Below are positions 8,936-16,333 of a DNA stretch of 42,600 nt, in pieces. Location: contig WGMP01000008.1 of assembly GCA_016124975.1 (NCBI GenBank), positions 1-42,600 of the forward strand, given 5' to 3'. Origin of the DNA: Phycisphaera sp. (GTDB lineage: Bacteria > Planctomycetota > Phycisphaerae > Phycisphaerales > SM1A02). Below the pieces are notes generated by a model. It searched no databases and was not told the DNA's origin. It saw only the letters and a program-made list of their open reading frames with translations. The stretch's first letter is position 1, and every line of letters begins with the position of its first letter. Both the position numbers and the translations under genes were made by a program.

Positions 8936-9411
8936 AAGCGCTTCTCGCGCGGAATCTCTCCGCCAGCGGGCGTCCACCATGCGGGACGGCCCTGCACGGC
9001 GTCGATGCGCTGCTCGTAGTCGACGGGCATCTCGCGTGCCTCTGGGGCCGGGCGCAGCGCATAGTCGATGCGGCGCGACCCCCGAGGCGGGCAGGTGAGC
9101 TGGTTGGTCAGGCGCCCGGTCGAGGTGCCCGCGTCCATGATGGCGTAGACCATGCGGTCGGGGCGCTCGACGGGGTCGTCGCCCTTTCCTTCGAGGAAGT
9201 TCAGCGTCAGCTGCTTGCCGACGGGGATCTCCATCTTGAAGAACGGCTCCTCGGTGCGGGTGTCGATGAGCGTCACCGTCACGGGCTGCATCTCGCTCGA
9301 GACATAGGTGTAGCCGCTGCCGCTGTAGGGGTAGATCGCGCCGCGGGGGCCGTAGCAACCTGCGAGGGCAAGCATGGCGGCGACGAGGGCGATCGGGGCG
9401 AGTCTGGTCAT
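8926..9411 (-). CDS. predicted lipoprotein of unknown function
   Basis: 161 residues. The N-terminus [19 protein letters not shown] is a lipoprotein signal with lipobox LAGC, so Cys19 would be lipidated. This supports the start at 9411 over longer upstream frames. The mature part has beta-strand patterning ([31 protein letters not shown]) and a charged C-terminus, without a recognised domain. The gene converges on murD with a ten-base tail-to-tail overlap. It diverges from ispF with a 165-base gap that must hold both promoters. Function unknown; an envelope location is the only safe inference. Confidence 0.82.
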   Translation of the reverse strand: MTRLAPIALVAAMLALAGCYGPRGAIYPYSGSGYTYVSSEMQPVTVTLIDTRTEEPFFKMEIPVGKQLTLNFLEGKGDDPVERPDRMVYAIMDAGTSTGRLTNQLTCPPRGSRRIDYALRPAPEAREMPVDYEQRIDAVQGRPAWWTPAGGEIPREKRFYE

Positions 9412-9562
9412 GGCGATCCTGTCGTGGAGTCCGTCGGGGAGCCGTCGGGGAACCGTCGGGGGCCGTGCGACCGACGGGCGCATCCCCAAGCACGGGTGAT
9501 ATCGGTCGACGGTTCGCCCGCCCTTCGGGATTTTGCCGCGAACGGAGCGGCGTCCTTTCGGG

Positions 9563-9568
9563 CAGAAT
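9563..9568 (+). promoter_or_regulatory. -10-like CAGAAT before ispF
   Basis: CAGAAT ends eight bases before the ATG at 9577, where no ribosome binding site is visible. It matches the arrangement seen at 6718, 26804 and 35925, but with C in the usually strong first position, so it is a weaker case. Confidence 0.35.
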
Positions 9569-9576
9569 GCCGACGG

Positions 9577-10104
9577 ATGCCCGAGCCAGACCCCAGTTCC
9601 CTTCGCGTCGGACACGGATACGACCTCCATCGGCTTGAACCTGTCGCTCCAGAGGGCCGCGGCAGGCCGTTCATCCTTGCGGGGGTTCGGTTCGACCATC
9701 CAGTCGGCCCGGTCGGGCACTCCGACGGCGACGCCGTCTACCACGCCGTGTATGACGCTGTGACGGGCGCGCTCGGGCTTCCGGATATCGGACAGGCGTT
9801 TCCCGATACCGACCCTGCCTTCGATGGACACGATTCGGCCCGGTTCCTCGCCGCGCTGCGCGGCGACCTCGTGCGGCGCGGCCACGGGATCGTGAACCTC
9901 GACATCACCGTCGTCTGCGAACGGCCGAAGCTGTCGCCGCGCAAGGGCGAGATGGTCTCGAACATCGCCCGCGAGCTCGGGCTCGATCCATCGCGCGTGA
10001 ACCTCAAGGGCAAGACCCACGAGAAGGTCGACGCCGTCGGCGAGGGACGCGCGGTCGAGGTGCATGTGGTCGCGCTCGTGGCGTGCGCGGCACGCGTCTC
10101 GTAG
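9577..10104 (+). CDS. ispF: 2-C-methyl-D-erythritol 2,4-cyclodiphosphate synthase
   Basis: 175-residue IspF of the MEP isoprenoid pathway. It cyclises CDP-ME 2-phosphate to MEcPP with release of CMP. The start is placed at 9577 because the family begins within about ten residues of the metal motif. VGHGYDLHRL carries the Asp and His metal ligands (about residues 15-17). GHSDGDAVYHAVYDAVTGAL and DIGQAFPDTDP follow, and the C-terminal KTHEKVDAVGEGRAVEVHVVAL corresponds to the nucleotide-binding end of the family. The gap to the next gene is 82 bases. No other MEP genes are nearby. Length is slightly above the usual 155-165 residues. Confidence 0.95.
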   Translation: MPEPDPSSLRVGHGYDLHRLEPVAPEGRGRPFILAGVRFDHPVGPVGHSDGDAVYHAVYDAVTGALGLPDIGQAFPDTDPAFDGHDSARFLAALRGDLVRRGHGIVNLDITVVCERPKLSPRKGEMVSNIARELGLDPSRVNLKGKTHEKVDAVGEGRAVEVHVVALVACAARVS

Positions 10105-10186
10105 GTTCCGTCCGAGCCGCCCGTCCTGTTACCTTGACGCATCGGTCGCCCGCGCCCACTGGTGCGGGCCCAGCACAGGAGAACGC

Positions 10187-11317
10187 ATGCGAGCCATCGT
10201 GACAGGCCAGATCGGCGTCGACAAGAAGCCCTACCTCAAGGCTGTCAAGGACGCGGCCGAGCTGCGCGGCGAGCCACTGACGCTCTTCAATCTCGGCGAC
10301 ATGATGTACCGCGAGGCGCCCGACGTGCGGCCTGGTCGGATCCTCGATCTACCGATCTCGCGCCTCGCGACGCTTAGGCGCGCCGCGTTCAAGGATGTCA
10401 TCGCAGCGACGCTGCCCGCGCGGGAGCACCGAAACGTGATCCTGAACACGCACGCCACCTTCCGCTGGCGGCACGGGCTCTTCTCGGCGTTCGACTTCGA
10501 CCAGGTCGCGAAGTTCGAGCCGAACATGTTCATCTGCCTCGTCGACAACGTGGAGGTGGTGCACCACCGTCTGCACGCCGAGCACGACATCGACGCGACG
10601 CTCAAGGACTGCATGGTGTGGCGCGAGGAGGAGATCCTCGCGACCGAGCTTCTTGCACAGGCGATGGGCTGCTCGAACGAGTTCTACATCCTCTCTCGCG
10701 GCCGATTGCAGGACACCGTCGAGACGGCGACGCGGCTCGTGACGCGGCCCGAGATGCGGAAGGTCTATCCGAGCTTCCCGATGAGCCATGTCGTGGACAT
10801 GCCCGATGTCCTTGCGGAGATCGACCACTTCCGCGCGGAGCTCGCCAAGCACTTCATCACCTTCGACCCGGGCGACGTCGACGAGAAGCTCCTCCTCGAC
10901 CGCGCGCTCGCGGCGGCGCGCGAGGGCAAGGACTGGATCGAGACAGAGGCGCACAGCTTCGGCGGGCGCGCAGGGCGCAACCTCCGCGTCTCCGTGCGCG
11001 AGGTGCTCGACATCGCGGGCGACATCGACGGCCAGATCTACATGCGCGACTTCAAGCTGATCGACCAGAGCGACATGATCGTGTCGCTCGTGCCCGAGCT
11101 TCCCAACGGGACGCCGGGGCTCTCGAGCGGTGTCGAGCGCGAGCTGCAGCACGCGTGGGAGCACACGAAGGAGGTCTACGTGGTGTGGAAGCCGCGCAAG
11201 GCCCCGAGCCCCTTCATCACCGAGACGGCGACGAAGATCTTCCGCTCGGTCGACGAGGCGCTCGCCCACTTCGAGTCGAAGGGCATGTTCCACCCGGGCA
11301 ATCTCTTCGCGCACTGA
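10187..11317 (+). CDS. AdkA-like domain (degenerate P-loop) fused to NDT-like domain
   Basis: 376 residues; start supported by aggag seven bases upstream. Residues 1-150 follow archaeal-type adenylate kinase (AdkA) step by step: IVTGQIGVDKKPY in place of the P-loop, then FNLGDMMY, LDLPISRLATLRRAAFKDVI, VILNTHATFR and FICLVDNVEVVHHRL. The Walker A is altered: relative to GxxxxGK[ST], the second Gly is Asp and the Ser/Thr is Lys. Residues about 285-360 (MRDFKLIDQSDMIVSLVPEL, SSGVERELQHAWEHTKEVYV) resemble nucleoside 2-deoxyribosyltransferases, including the Asp and the SxGxxxE pattern. This suggests a nucleotide-binding protein that may not be a normal kinase. It lies 16 bases before truA, so cotranscription is likely. 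Domain calls are by eye; the C-terminal one is less certain. Confidence 0.75.
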   Translation: MRAIVTGQIGVDKKPYLKAVKDAAELRGEPLTLFNLGDMMYREAPDVRPGRILDLPISRLATLRRAAFKDVIAATLPAREHRNVILNTHATFRWRHGLFSAFDFDQVAKFEPNMFICLVDNVEVVHHRLHAEHDIDATLKDCMVWREEEILATELLAQAMGCSNEFYILSRGRLQDTVETATRLVTRPEMRKVYPSFPMSHVVDMPDVLAEIDHFRAELAKHFITFDPGDVDEKLLLDRALAAAREGKDWIETEAHSFGGRAGRNLRVSVREVLDIAGDIDGQIYMRDFKLIDQSDMIVSLVPELPNGTPGLSSGVERELQHAWEHTKEVYVVWKPRKAPSPFITETATKIFRSVDEALAHFESKGMFHPGNLFAH

Positions 11318-11333
11318 TCGACGGGGAGAGACC

Positions 11334-12143
11334 ATGCCGCGGTTCAGGCTCAGGATCGCCTACGACGGCACGGACTTCCATGGCTGGCAGCGCCAGGAGC
11401 CCGCGGATGCGCCGCCGCTGCGCACGGTGCAGGGCGTCGTGCAGGAGGCCGTCGCGGACCTGCTCGGAACGAAGGTCGACGTGGTGGGCGCGAGCCGCAC
11501 GGACTCTGGCGTGCACGCGGTCGGACAGGTTGCGGCGTTCACGGCTGACGTGCGCGTTCCGATCGAGCGGCTCGCGATGGCGATCACGGCGCGGCTTCCG
11601 CGCGATGTGGTGGTGCTGTCGGCGGAGCGCGTCCACGACGACTTCGACCCGATCTGCGATGCGCGAAGCAAGTGCTACCGCTACACCATCGAGCACTCGA
11701 GCCACCCGCATCACCCGCGGCCGCTCTTCGATCGCAATACGGTGTTCGCGACTCCGTACGCGCTCGACGCCGCGCGCATGCAGCGGGCTGCCGCGGGCTT
11801 CGTCGGAACCTATGACTGCGTGAGCTTTGCGCAGATCGACCACGGGCGCGCCACCACGGTTCGATCGATCTTCGACTGCACCGTGCGAACGCCTGCCGCG
11901 CGACGCGTCGAGATCGAGATCTCGGCGAGCGGCTTCCTCTACAACATGGTCCGGATCGTCGCGGGCACGCTGCTTGAGGTCGGCCGCGGACGGATCGCGC
12001 CCGATGCGATTCCCGAGATCGCCGCCGCGCGGGATCGGCGGAGGGCGGGGCCGACGCTTCCCCCGCAGGGTCTCTGCCTGCGCTGGATCTGGTACGGCGC
12101 GCTGCGTACATCACCTGCGGAGATGCAGCCATGCACAGAGTGA
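11334..12143 (+). CDS. truA: tRNA pseudouridine(38-40) synthase TruA
   Basis: 269 residues. TruA isomerises uridines 38-40 in the anticodon stem of many tRNAs. The N-terminal FRLRIAYDGTDFHGWQRQ and the catalytic motif ASRTDSGVHAVGQVA, whose Asp (about residue 61) is the catalytic residue, are clear. The C-terminal GFLYNMVRIVAGTLLEVGRG is the second family hallmark. A ggggag site lies just upstream of the ATG. Residues past LCLRWIWYG form a short non-conserved tail that overlaps the start of the next gene by 13 bases. Probably cotranscribed with the AdkA-like gene. Confidence 0.96.
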   Translation: MPRFRLRIAYDGTDFHGWQRQEPADAPPLRTVQGVVQEAVADLLGTKVDVVGASRTDSGVHAVGQVAAFTADVRVPIERLAMAITARLPRDVVVLSAERVHDDFDPICDARSKCYRYTIEHSSHPHHPRPLFDRNTVFATPYALDAARMQRAAAGFVGTYDCVSFAQIDHGRATTVRSIFDCTVRTPAARRVEIEISASGFLYNMVRIVAGTLLEVGRGRIAPDAIPEIAAARDRRRAGPTLPPQGLCLRWIWYGALRTSPAEMQPCTE

Positions 12144-14740
12144 GACGCTCCTGGCTCCGTACCCTTGGCGGCGCCGTGGCCTCGGCGGCGCTCCTTCCCG
12201 CCGCGGCGGTCGCGCCGTGGGTCGTCGCTTCGTCGCCCCTCTCGGCGCAGACCCTCGATCTTGACGGCGTCAGGCAAGGGCCGGCGATTCCCGCAGAGAA
12301 CGGCGCGCTTGACCTCGCTTCGGCGCTCGAGGACGAGCGGGCGCGGCTCGAGGAGTCGGCGCGCTTGCTGCGCGGCGAGGCGCAGGCCTCGGCCGAGGCC
12401 CGGATACAGCTGAGGCAGATCGCGATCATGCTCCTCAGGTCAGGGTCGAGCAGGCCGTGGTCGGAGAGCGGGCCCGTGGTGCTTGGCCTCCGAGTCGCCA
12501 ACCTGATTCGCGAGGCCGACGCGGCCATCGAGGCTGCGGCCGCGGGACGACGGCGCCCCGATGGGCGGGCGCTTCCAGCCGACGATGCCAAAGCCGCGAT
12601 GGCTGCGCTCCGCGCGCTCGGCGCCATGCCGCTCGACCGTCTGCAGGGCGCCATGCGTCGTGACGCGGGCACGCCCGCGCGCATCGTCGAGGCGTTGGCG
12701 CAGGTTCTTGCGCCCTTGGCGACGGTCGTGCGAATCGTCGAGGGCGCCGAGCCGCTCGACCCGTGGCCTGTCCTCGACTTCGCGCCTGACACGCCGAGTG
12801 CCCCACGATCGGCCGCCGACACCGTCGAGGCGCTACGGGCGCGGGTTGCCGCACTCAAGAGCGCCGGCGGGGCCGAAGGCAGGAGCCGTGGTGGGAGCGG
12901 CGACGGCCAGGACGACGGCGAGGACGGCGGGAAAAATGGCAGAGAGGTTGGCGAGGAGAACCGCGAGGAGGACGGCGGCGAGGACGGCGCGGGCGGTGCT
13001 CCCGAAGCCGATGGCCCCAGCGCGCGTGGTGACCTCGTCGGGGCGGAGATCGTCGGCCGCATCGAGGCCACGCTCGATGGCATCGCGACAGGTTCGATTC
13101 CTGATCGGACGCTCGTGCGTGGAGTGTCCTCCGCGGTGCGGGTGACGGAGTGGATCGTGGCTGTGCGGTCGCTCCCGCTCCCCCGCCCCGTCGATGACTC
13201 AGTGGTCGCGAGCGTGGAGTCGCAGGTATCGCGGGCGATCGAAGAGCTTGCGCGCACGGCGAAGGCCGATTCGGCTGCGTCCGACGGGGCATCCCGCGAG
13301 AGCGGACCTCGCGGCGGCGCTCTCGACGGAACGAGCCGCGCCGTCGACGAGCTCGCGGCGCTCGAGACGGTGATCGATGCATGCGACGACATGCTGGCCC
13401 TCCGCAGGTCGCAGGGTTCGAGCGACCTTGCGCGGCGTGCGCTCTCGGAGGCGATCGCGGCGCTTGCTGCTGGCGACGCCCGCTCCACATCCTCGGGAGT
13501 CAACACATCGGAGCGTGGGTCGGGAACCGGCTTGAGAAGCGCCGCACGCGCGGCAGCGCGGATTTCGGAGGCGTGTCGCGCTGCGGAGAGGCTTGAGAAG
13601 AGTGCGGCGGGCGATGCGCCGCGCGAGTTCCGCGAGGTCGTCCGAGCCCTCGACCGAGACGCCCGCATCGCGGTGCGCGCGCTGCCCGAGGCTTGCAGGG
13701 CGCTTGCGCTCGACCCCGTGCAGGCTTCGGACCCTGGGATGCTCGCGCCGTTCACCCGCGTGCTTACACTCGATGCCGATCGCGCTCGGATCATCGCGCT
13801 GCATGGGCTCGTCGCCAGGATCGGCGCCGTGCGGCCCAAGGCCGCGCAGGGGATCGAAGGCGCGACGCGGCGCCTCGCGCGCACGCTTCTCGACCCGATC
13901 AAGCGCACCGATGCCCAGCGCGGCTTCGCCACGGTTGAGGGGCTTGCGGCCGCGGCGTTCCCGTTCCCCTTCGAAGACGAGCTCCTGCGACGCACGGATC
14001 GCGCGGTCGCGTTGGCCGGCGGCAATCCCGAGCAACTGCTCGAGGTGGCTGCGCAGGCGAGGGTCGCGTGGGCCGAGGCCGTCGGGCGAGGCGATCTCGG
14101 CGGGCCCGACGCGGTCTGGCTCGATGAAGTGTCGCGCTTCTTCGCGGCCATGCGCGATCTCTCGTCGCTTGCTGGGCCCGTGACGCGCGGTGATGCGGAC
14201 AGGCTCGCGCTCTGGGGCGGATGGACGGCGCGCAGGGCGCTCATCGCCCCCGCCACCGTCGACCTCGATGCGCGGGCGGTGCTCGCCGCGCGCTCGCTCG
14301 TCGGATCGGCGCGCACGGGCGACCGAGGCGACTTCAGGAGGGATCTCTCCTCGCTCGAGCGGGCGATCCCGCTGGTCCGGCTGGTCTCGCGGCTCGAGCG
14401 CGCCGTGTCGCCACATCTCGGATCGGAGCCTTCATCGACCGCAGCCATGCTTGCGCCGCTGGTGCATGCTCCGGGAGCCGATGCGGCCTTCGTCCGCGAG
14501 TGGTCGCGGCTCCTCATGCTCGACCGCGCGCTGCTCGAGTCGGAGTACGCGCGGCGCAAGGGCTTGCTTTCCGTGCGGGACGAACTCGCCGCGTTCATGT
14601 CGGACCTCGCGCGCGACATCGAGGTCGGAGCGTTCGGCGCGGCCGTCTCGATCGGCGCGATCCCCGGCTTCGATGGCAGCGACAGCACGGGCGATGCGGA
14701 GCGGAAGCCCACGGGTACCGGGAGCCCCCGACGACGCTGA
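12131..14740 (+). CDS. large exported protein of unknown function
   Basis: 869 residues, unrecognised. The N-terminus (RRSWLRTLGGAVASAALL ... SPLSAQT) is a signal peptide of about 40 residues; the early Arg pair leaves Tat export possible. Residues about 250-300 are a hydrophilic Gly/Asp/Glu-rich linker. The rest is Ala/Arg/Leu-rich, predicted alpha-helical, with repeated ALxxLxx patterns suggesting a helical-repeat scaffold. No catalytic motif was found. It starts inside truA (13-base overlap), so it is likely read from the same transcript. Codon use and base composition match its neighbours. Such long alanine-rich exported proteins are common and uncharacterised in planctomycetes. Confidence 0.78.
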   Translation: MHRVRRSWLRTLGGAVASAALLPAAAVAPWVVASSPLSAQTLDLDGVRQGPAIPAENGALDLASALEDERARLEESARLLRGEAQASAEARIQLRQIAIMLLRSGSSRPWSESGPVVLGLRVANLIREADAAIEAAAAGRRRPDGRALPADDAKAAMAALRALGAMPLDRLQGAMRRDAGTPARIVEALAQVLAPLATVVRIVEGAEPLDPWPVLDFAPDTPSAPRSAADTVEALRARVAALKSAGGAEGRSRGGSGDGQDDGEDGGKNGREVGEENREEDGGEDGAGGAPEADGPSARGDLVGAEIVGRIEATLDGIATGSIPDRTLVRGVSSAVRVTEWIVAVRSLPLPRPVDDSVVASVESQVSRAIEELARTAKADSAASDGASRESGPRGGALDGTSRAVDELAALETVIDACDDMLALRRSQGSSDLARRALSEAIAALAAGDARSTSSGVNTSERGSGTGLRSAARAAARISEACRAAERLEKSAAGDAPREFREVVRALDRDARIAVRALPEACRALALDPVQASDPGMLAPFTRVLTLDADRARIIALHGLVARIGAVRPKAAQGIEGATRRLARTLLDPIKRTDAQRGFATVEGLAAAAFPFPFEDELLRRTDRAVALAGGNPEQLLEVAAQARVAWAEAVGRGDLGGPDAVWLDEVSRFFAAMRDLSSLAGPVTRGDADRLALWGGWTARRALIAPATVDLDARAVLAARSLVGSARTGDRGDFRRDLSSLERAIPLVRLVSRLERAVSPHLGSEPSSTAAMLAPLVHAPGADAAFVREWSRLLMLDRALLESEYARRKGLLSVRDELAAFMSDLARDIEVGAFGAAVSIGAIPGFDGSDSTGDAERKPTGTGSPRRR

Positions 14741-14768
14741 GTCGTTTTCGCGCCAACACGCAGCGCCG

Positions 14769-14774
14769 TACCAT
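14769..14774 (+). promoter_or_regulatory. -10-like TACCAT before the bshB1-like gene
   Basis: TACCAT ends seven bases before the ATG at 14782. No ribosome binding site precedes either possible start. The arrangement fits the leaderless pattern and is the reason for preferring 14782 over the ATG at 14773, which overlaps the hexamer. Confidence 0.35.
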
Positions 14775-14781
14775 GCACGCC

Positions 14782-15498
14782 ATGTCGGACGCCCCGTCGT
14801 CGAACCGTCCCGTGCGATCTCTCCGCATCGTCGTCGTCGCACCCCATCCCGACGACGCCGAGCTTGGCATGGGTGGCACGATCGCGCGGCTCGTGGCGGA
14901 GGGACACAGCGTCCACATCGTGGACCTGACGAACGGGGAGCCGACCCCCCGCGGCACACCCGAACGGCGCGCCGCCGAGGCGGCCGAGGCGGACCGGATC
15001 CTCGGCACCACGCGGACCAACCTCGGCCTGCCGAACCGTGCGCTCATGCATACGCTCGAGGCGCGCCATGCGCTTGCCGCCGTCCTCCGCGGGCAGCGAT
15101 GCGAGATCCTGTTTGCGCCGCATCCCGAAGATGCGCATCCGGACCATGTCGCCGCAACGCGGATCGTCGAGGACGCGCGCTTCGACGCCAAGCTGACGAG
15201 GTCCGCGATCCCAGGGGAGCCCGTGCACCCTCGCCGTCTCATCCACTACTTCTGCACCCATCTCAAGGGCATTCCCTCCCCCACCTTCGCGCTCGACATC
15301 TCGGGCCACAGGGACACGAAGCGCGCAGCTATCCTTGCGTACCGGTCTCAGGTGGTGGAGCACGAGCCGAACCGCCGGCTCCCCGACGACGTCGATCTGC
15401 GCGACCGCTTCATGGGCTCGCGGCTCGGGGTCGAGGCCGCGGAACCGTTCTGGTGCCGCGAACTTCTGGGAATCGACTCGGTCGGTTCGATCGTGTGA
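14782..15498 (+). CDS. bshB1: PIG-L/LmbE deacetylase, BshB1-like
   Basis: 238 residues (241 if the ATG at 14773 is used). Zinc-dependent N-acetylglucosamine deacetylase fold. PHPDDAELGMGG (about residue 20) supplies the HxDD zinc and catalytic residues, and HPEDAHPDHVAA the distal His. The run VDLTNGEPTPRGTPERRAAE, the nearby ADRILG and LGLPNRAL are specific to the BshB1 branch, which deacetylates GlcNAc-malate in bacillithiol synthesis. The C-terminal WCRELLGI fits the same group. No bshA or bshC is in the window, so use of bacillithiol is an inference. A general PIG-L deacetylase acting on another GlcNAc conjugate is the alternative. Confidence 0.87.
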   Translation: MSDAPSSNRPVRSLRIVVVAPHPDDAELGMGGTIARLVAEGHSVHIVDLTNGEPTPRGTPERRAAEAAEADRILGTTRTNLGLPNRALMHTLEARHALAAVLRGQRCEILFAPHPEDAHPDHVAATRIVEDARFDAKLTRSAIPGEPVHPRRLIHYFCTHLKGIPSPTFALDISGHRDTKRAAILAYRSQVVEHEPNRRLPDDVDLRDRFMGSRLGVEAAEPFWCRELLGIDSVGSIV

Positions 15499-15521
15499 CC
15501 GATCGGGTCGGATGCGAGTGG

Positions 15522-15527
15522 TAGAGT
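15522..15527 (+). promoter_or_regulatory. -10-like TAGAGT before the DedA gene
   Basis: TAGAGT is followed after 11 bases by the ATG at 15539. There is no ribosome binding site. This supports 15539 rather than the upstream in-frame ATG at 15512, which lies before the hexamer. Confidence 0.4.
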
Positions 15528-15538
15528 GCCTCATCCCC

Positions 15539-16321
15539 ATGCTCGACTGCCTCGACCTGATCGTTCCGATCCTCGCGCAAGCCGGACAGGCGGCCGAGTC
15601 GATCGGCCCGGGACCTGCCGCGGGACTTCCCGAGCCAGAGGCCGTCAGTCCATGGCTGGCGTGGATCTCGGAGTACGGCGCGCTCTTCATCTTCGTCGCC
15701 TTCATCGTGTGCGGCGTGGGACTGCACATCTCGGAGGACTTCCTGCTGATCCCCGCCGGCGTGGCCATCTACGAGGGCCACATGACCTGGTCGGAGACGA
15801 TCCTGGCTGCGTACTTCGGGCTTGTCATCGGCGACACGCTCTGGGTCTGGGTGTGCCGCAACTACGGCACGCGCCTGATCCACAGCAAGCGCTTCAAGCG
15901 GTCGATGGGTCCGCGGCGCCTGCTCGAGGCGAAGCTTGCGATGGAGACGCGCGGGGTCATCGTGCTGATCCTCGCGCGCTTCATCCCGGGAACGCGCACC
16001 GCCGTGCTGACGATGTCGGGGCTCCTCCACATGCCGTGGTGGAAGTTCCTGGCGGTCGAGCTCACGACCGTGGCCGTGACCGTGCCCGCGCAGATCGGCA
16101 TCGGCTGGCTCGGCAAGGCGGGCTACGACAAGGCGAAGGATCTCGGCGGGTGGCTGACCTTCGGCTTCGCCGGCATCGCGCTGACGGTGGCGTTCTTCGT
16201 CGGCTATCGCTGGTACAAGCAGGCCAAGGCCCGCAAGGGACCGCGGCCGCGTGCACCTGTCTCCTGGTTCCGTACCTTCGGCAAGGCGGGGCGGGCGTCG
16301 GCCCACACTCCGTCGCGGTGA
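15539..16321 (+). CDS. DedA/SNARE-associated family membrane protein
   Basis: 260 residues with about five hydrophobic segments. DedA hallmarks: the re-entrant region HISEDFLLIPAGVAI (near residue 70), GDTLWVWVCRNYG, and the core RFIPGTRTAVLTMSGLLHMP followed by WWKFL. Many DedA proteins act as flippases that recycle undecaprenyl phosphate or phosphatidylethanolamine, or maintain membrane potential. The branch here cannot be told from sequence. The carboxy tail is basic (AKARKGPRPRAP). The start at 15539 gives a short amphipathic lead-in. It ends 12 bases from a convergent gene. Confidence 0.9.
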   Translation: MLDCLDLIVPILAQAGQAAESIGPGPAAGLPEPEAVSPWLAWISEYGALFIFVAFIVCGVGLHISEDFLLIPAGVAIYEGHMTWSETILAAYFGLVIGDTLWVWVCRNYGTRLIHSKRFKRSMGPRRLLEAKLAMETRGVIVLILARFIPGTRTAVLTMSGLLHMPWWKFLAVELTTVAVTVPAQIGIGWLGKAGYDKAKDLGGWLTFGFAGIALTVAFFVGYRWYKQAKARKGPRPRAPVSWFRTFGKAGRASAHTPSR

Positions 16322-16333
16322 GCTGGGCCGCCG

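Noticed and set aside
13088-13102. tRNA T-arm-like sequence (caggttcgattcctg)
   Set aside because: Only four of the five stem pairs form, there is no acceptor stem or anticodon arm around it, and it lies in frame inside a coding gene.
15512-15541. ATG at 15512 as start of the DedA protein
   Set aside because: It lies before the TAGAGT hexamer and would add MRVVECLIP without a ribosome binding site; the ATG at 15539 fits the promoter spacing better.
11584-15768. Minus-strand open frame of about 1390 codons
   Set aside because: It runs antisense through truA, the 869-residue gene and bshB1, all of which have motifs or a signal peptide. Its translation is Ser/Ala/Arg-rich with no domain, as expected of an antisense frame in GC-rich DNA.
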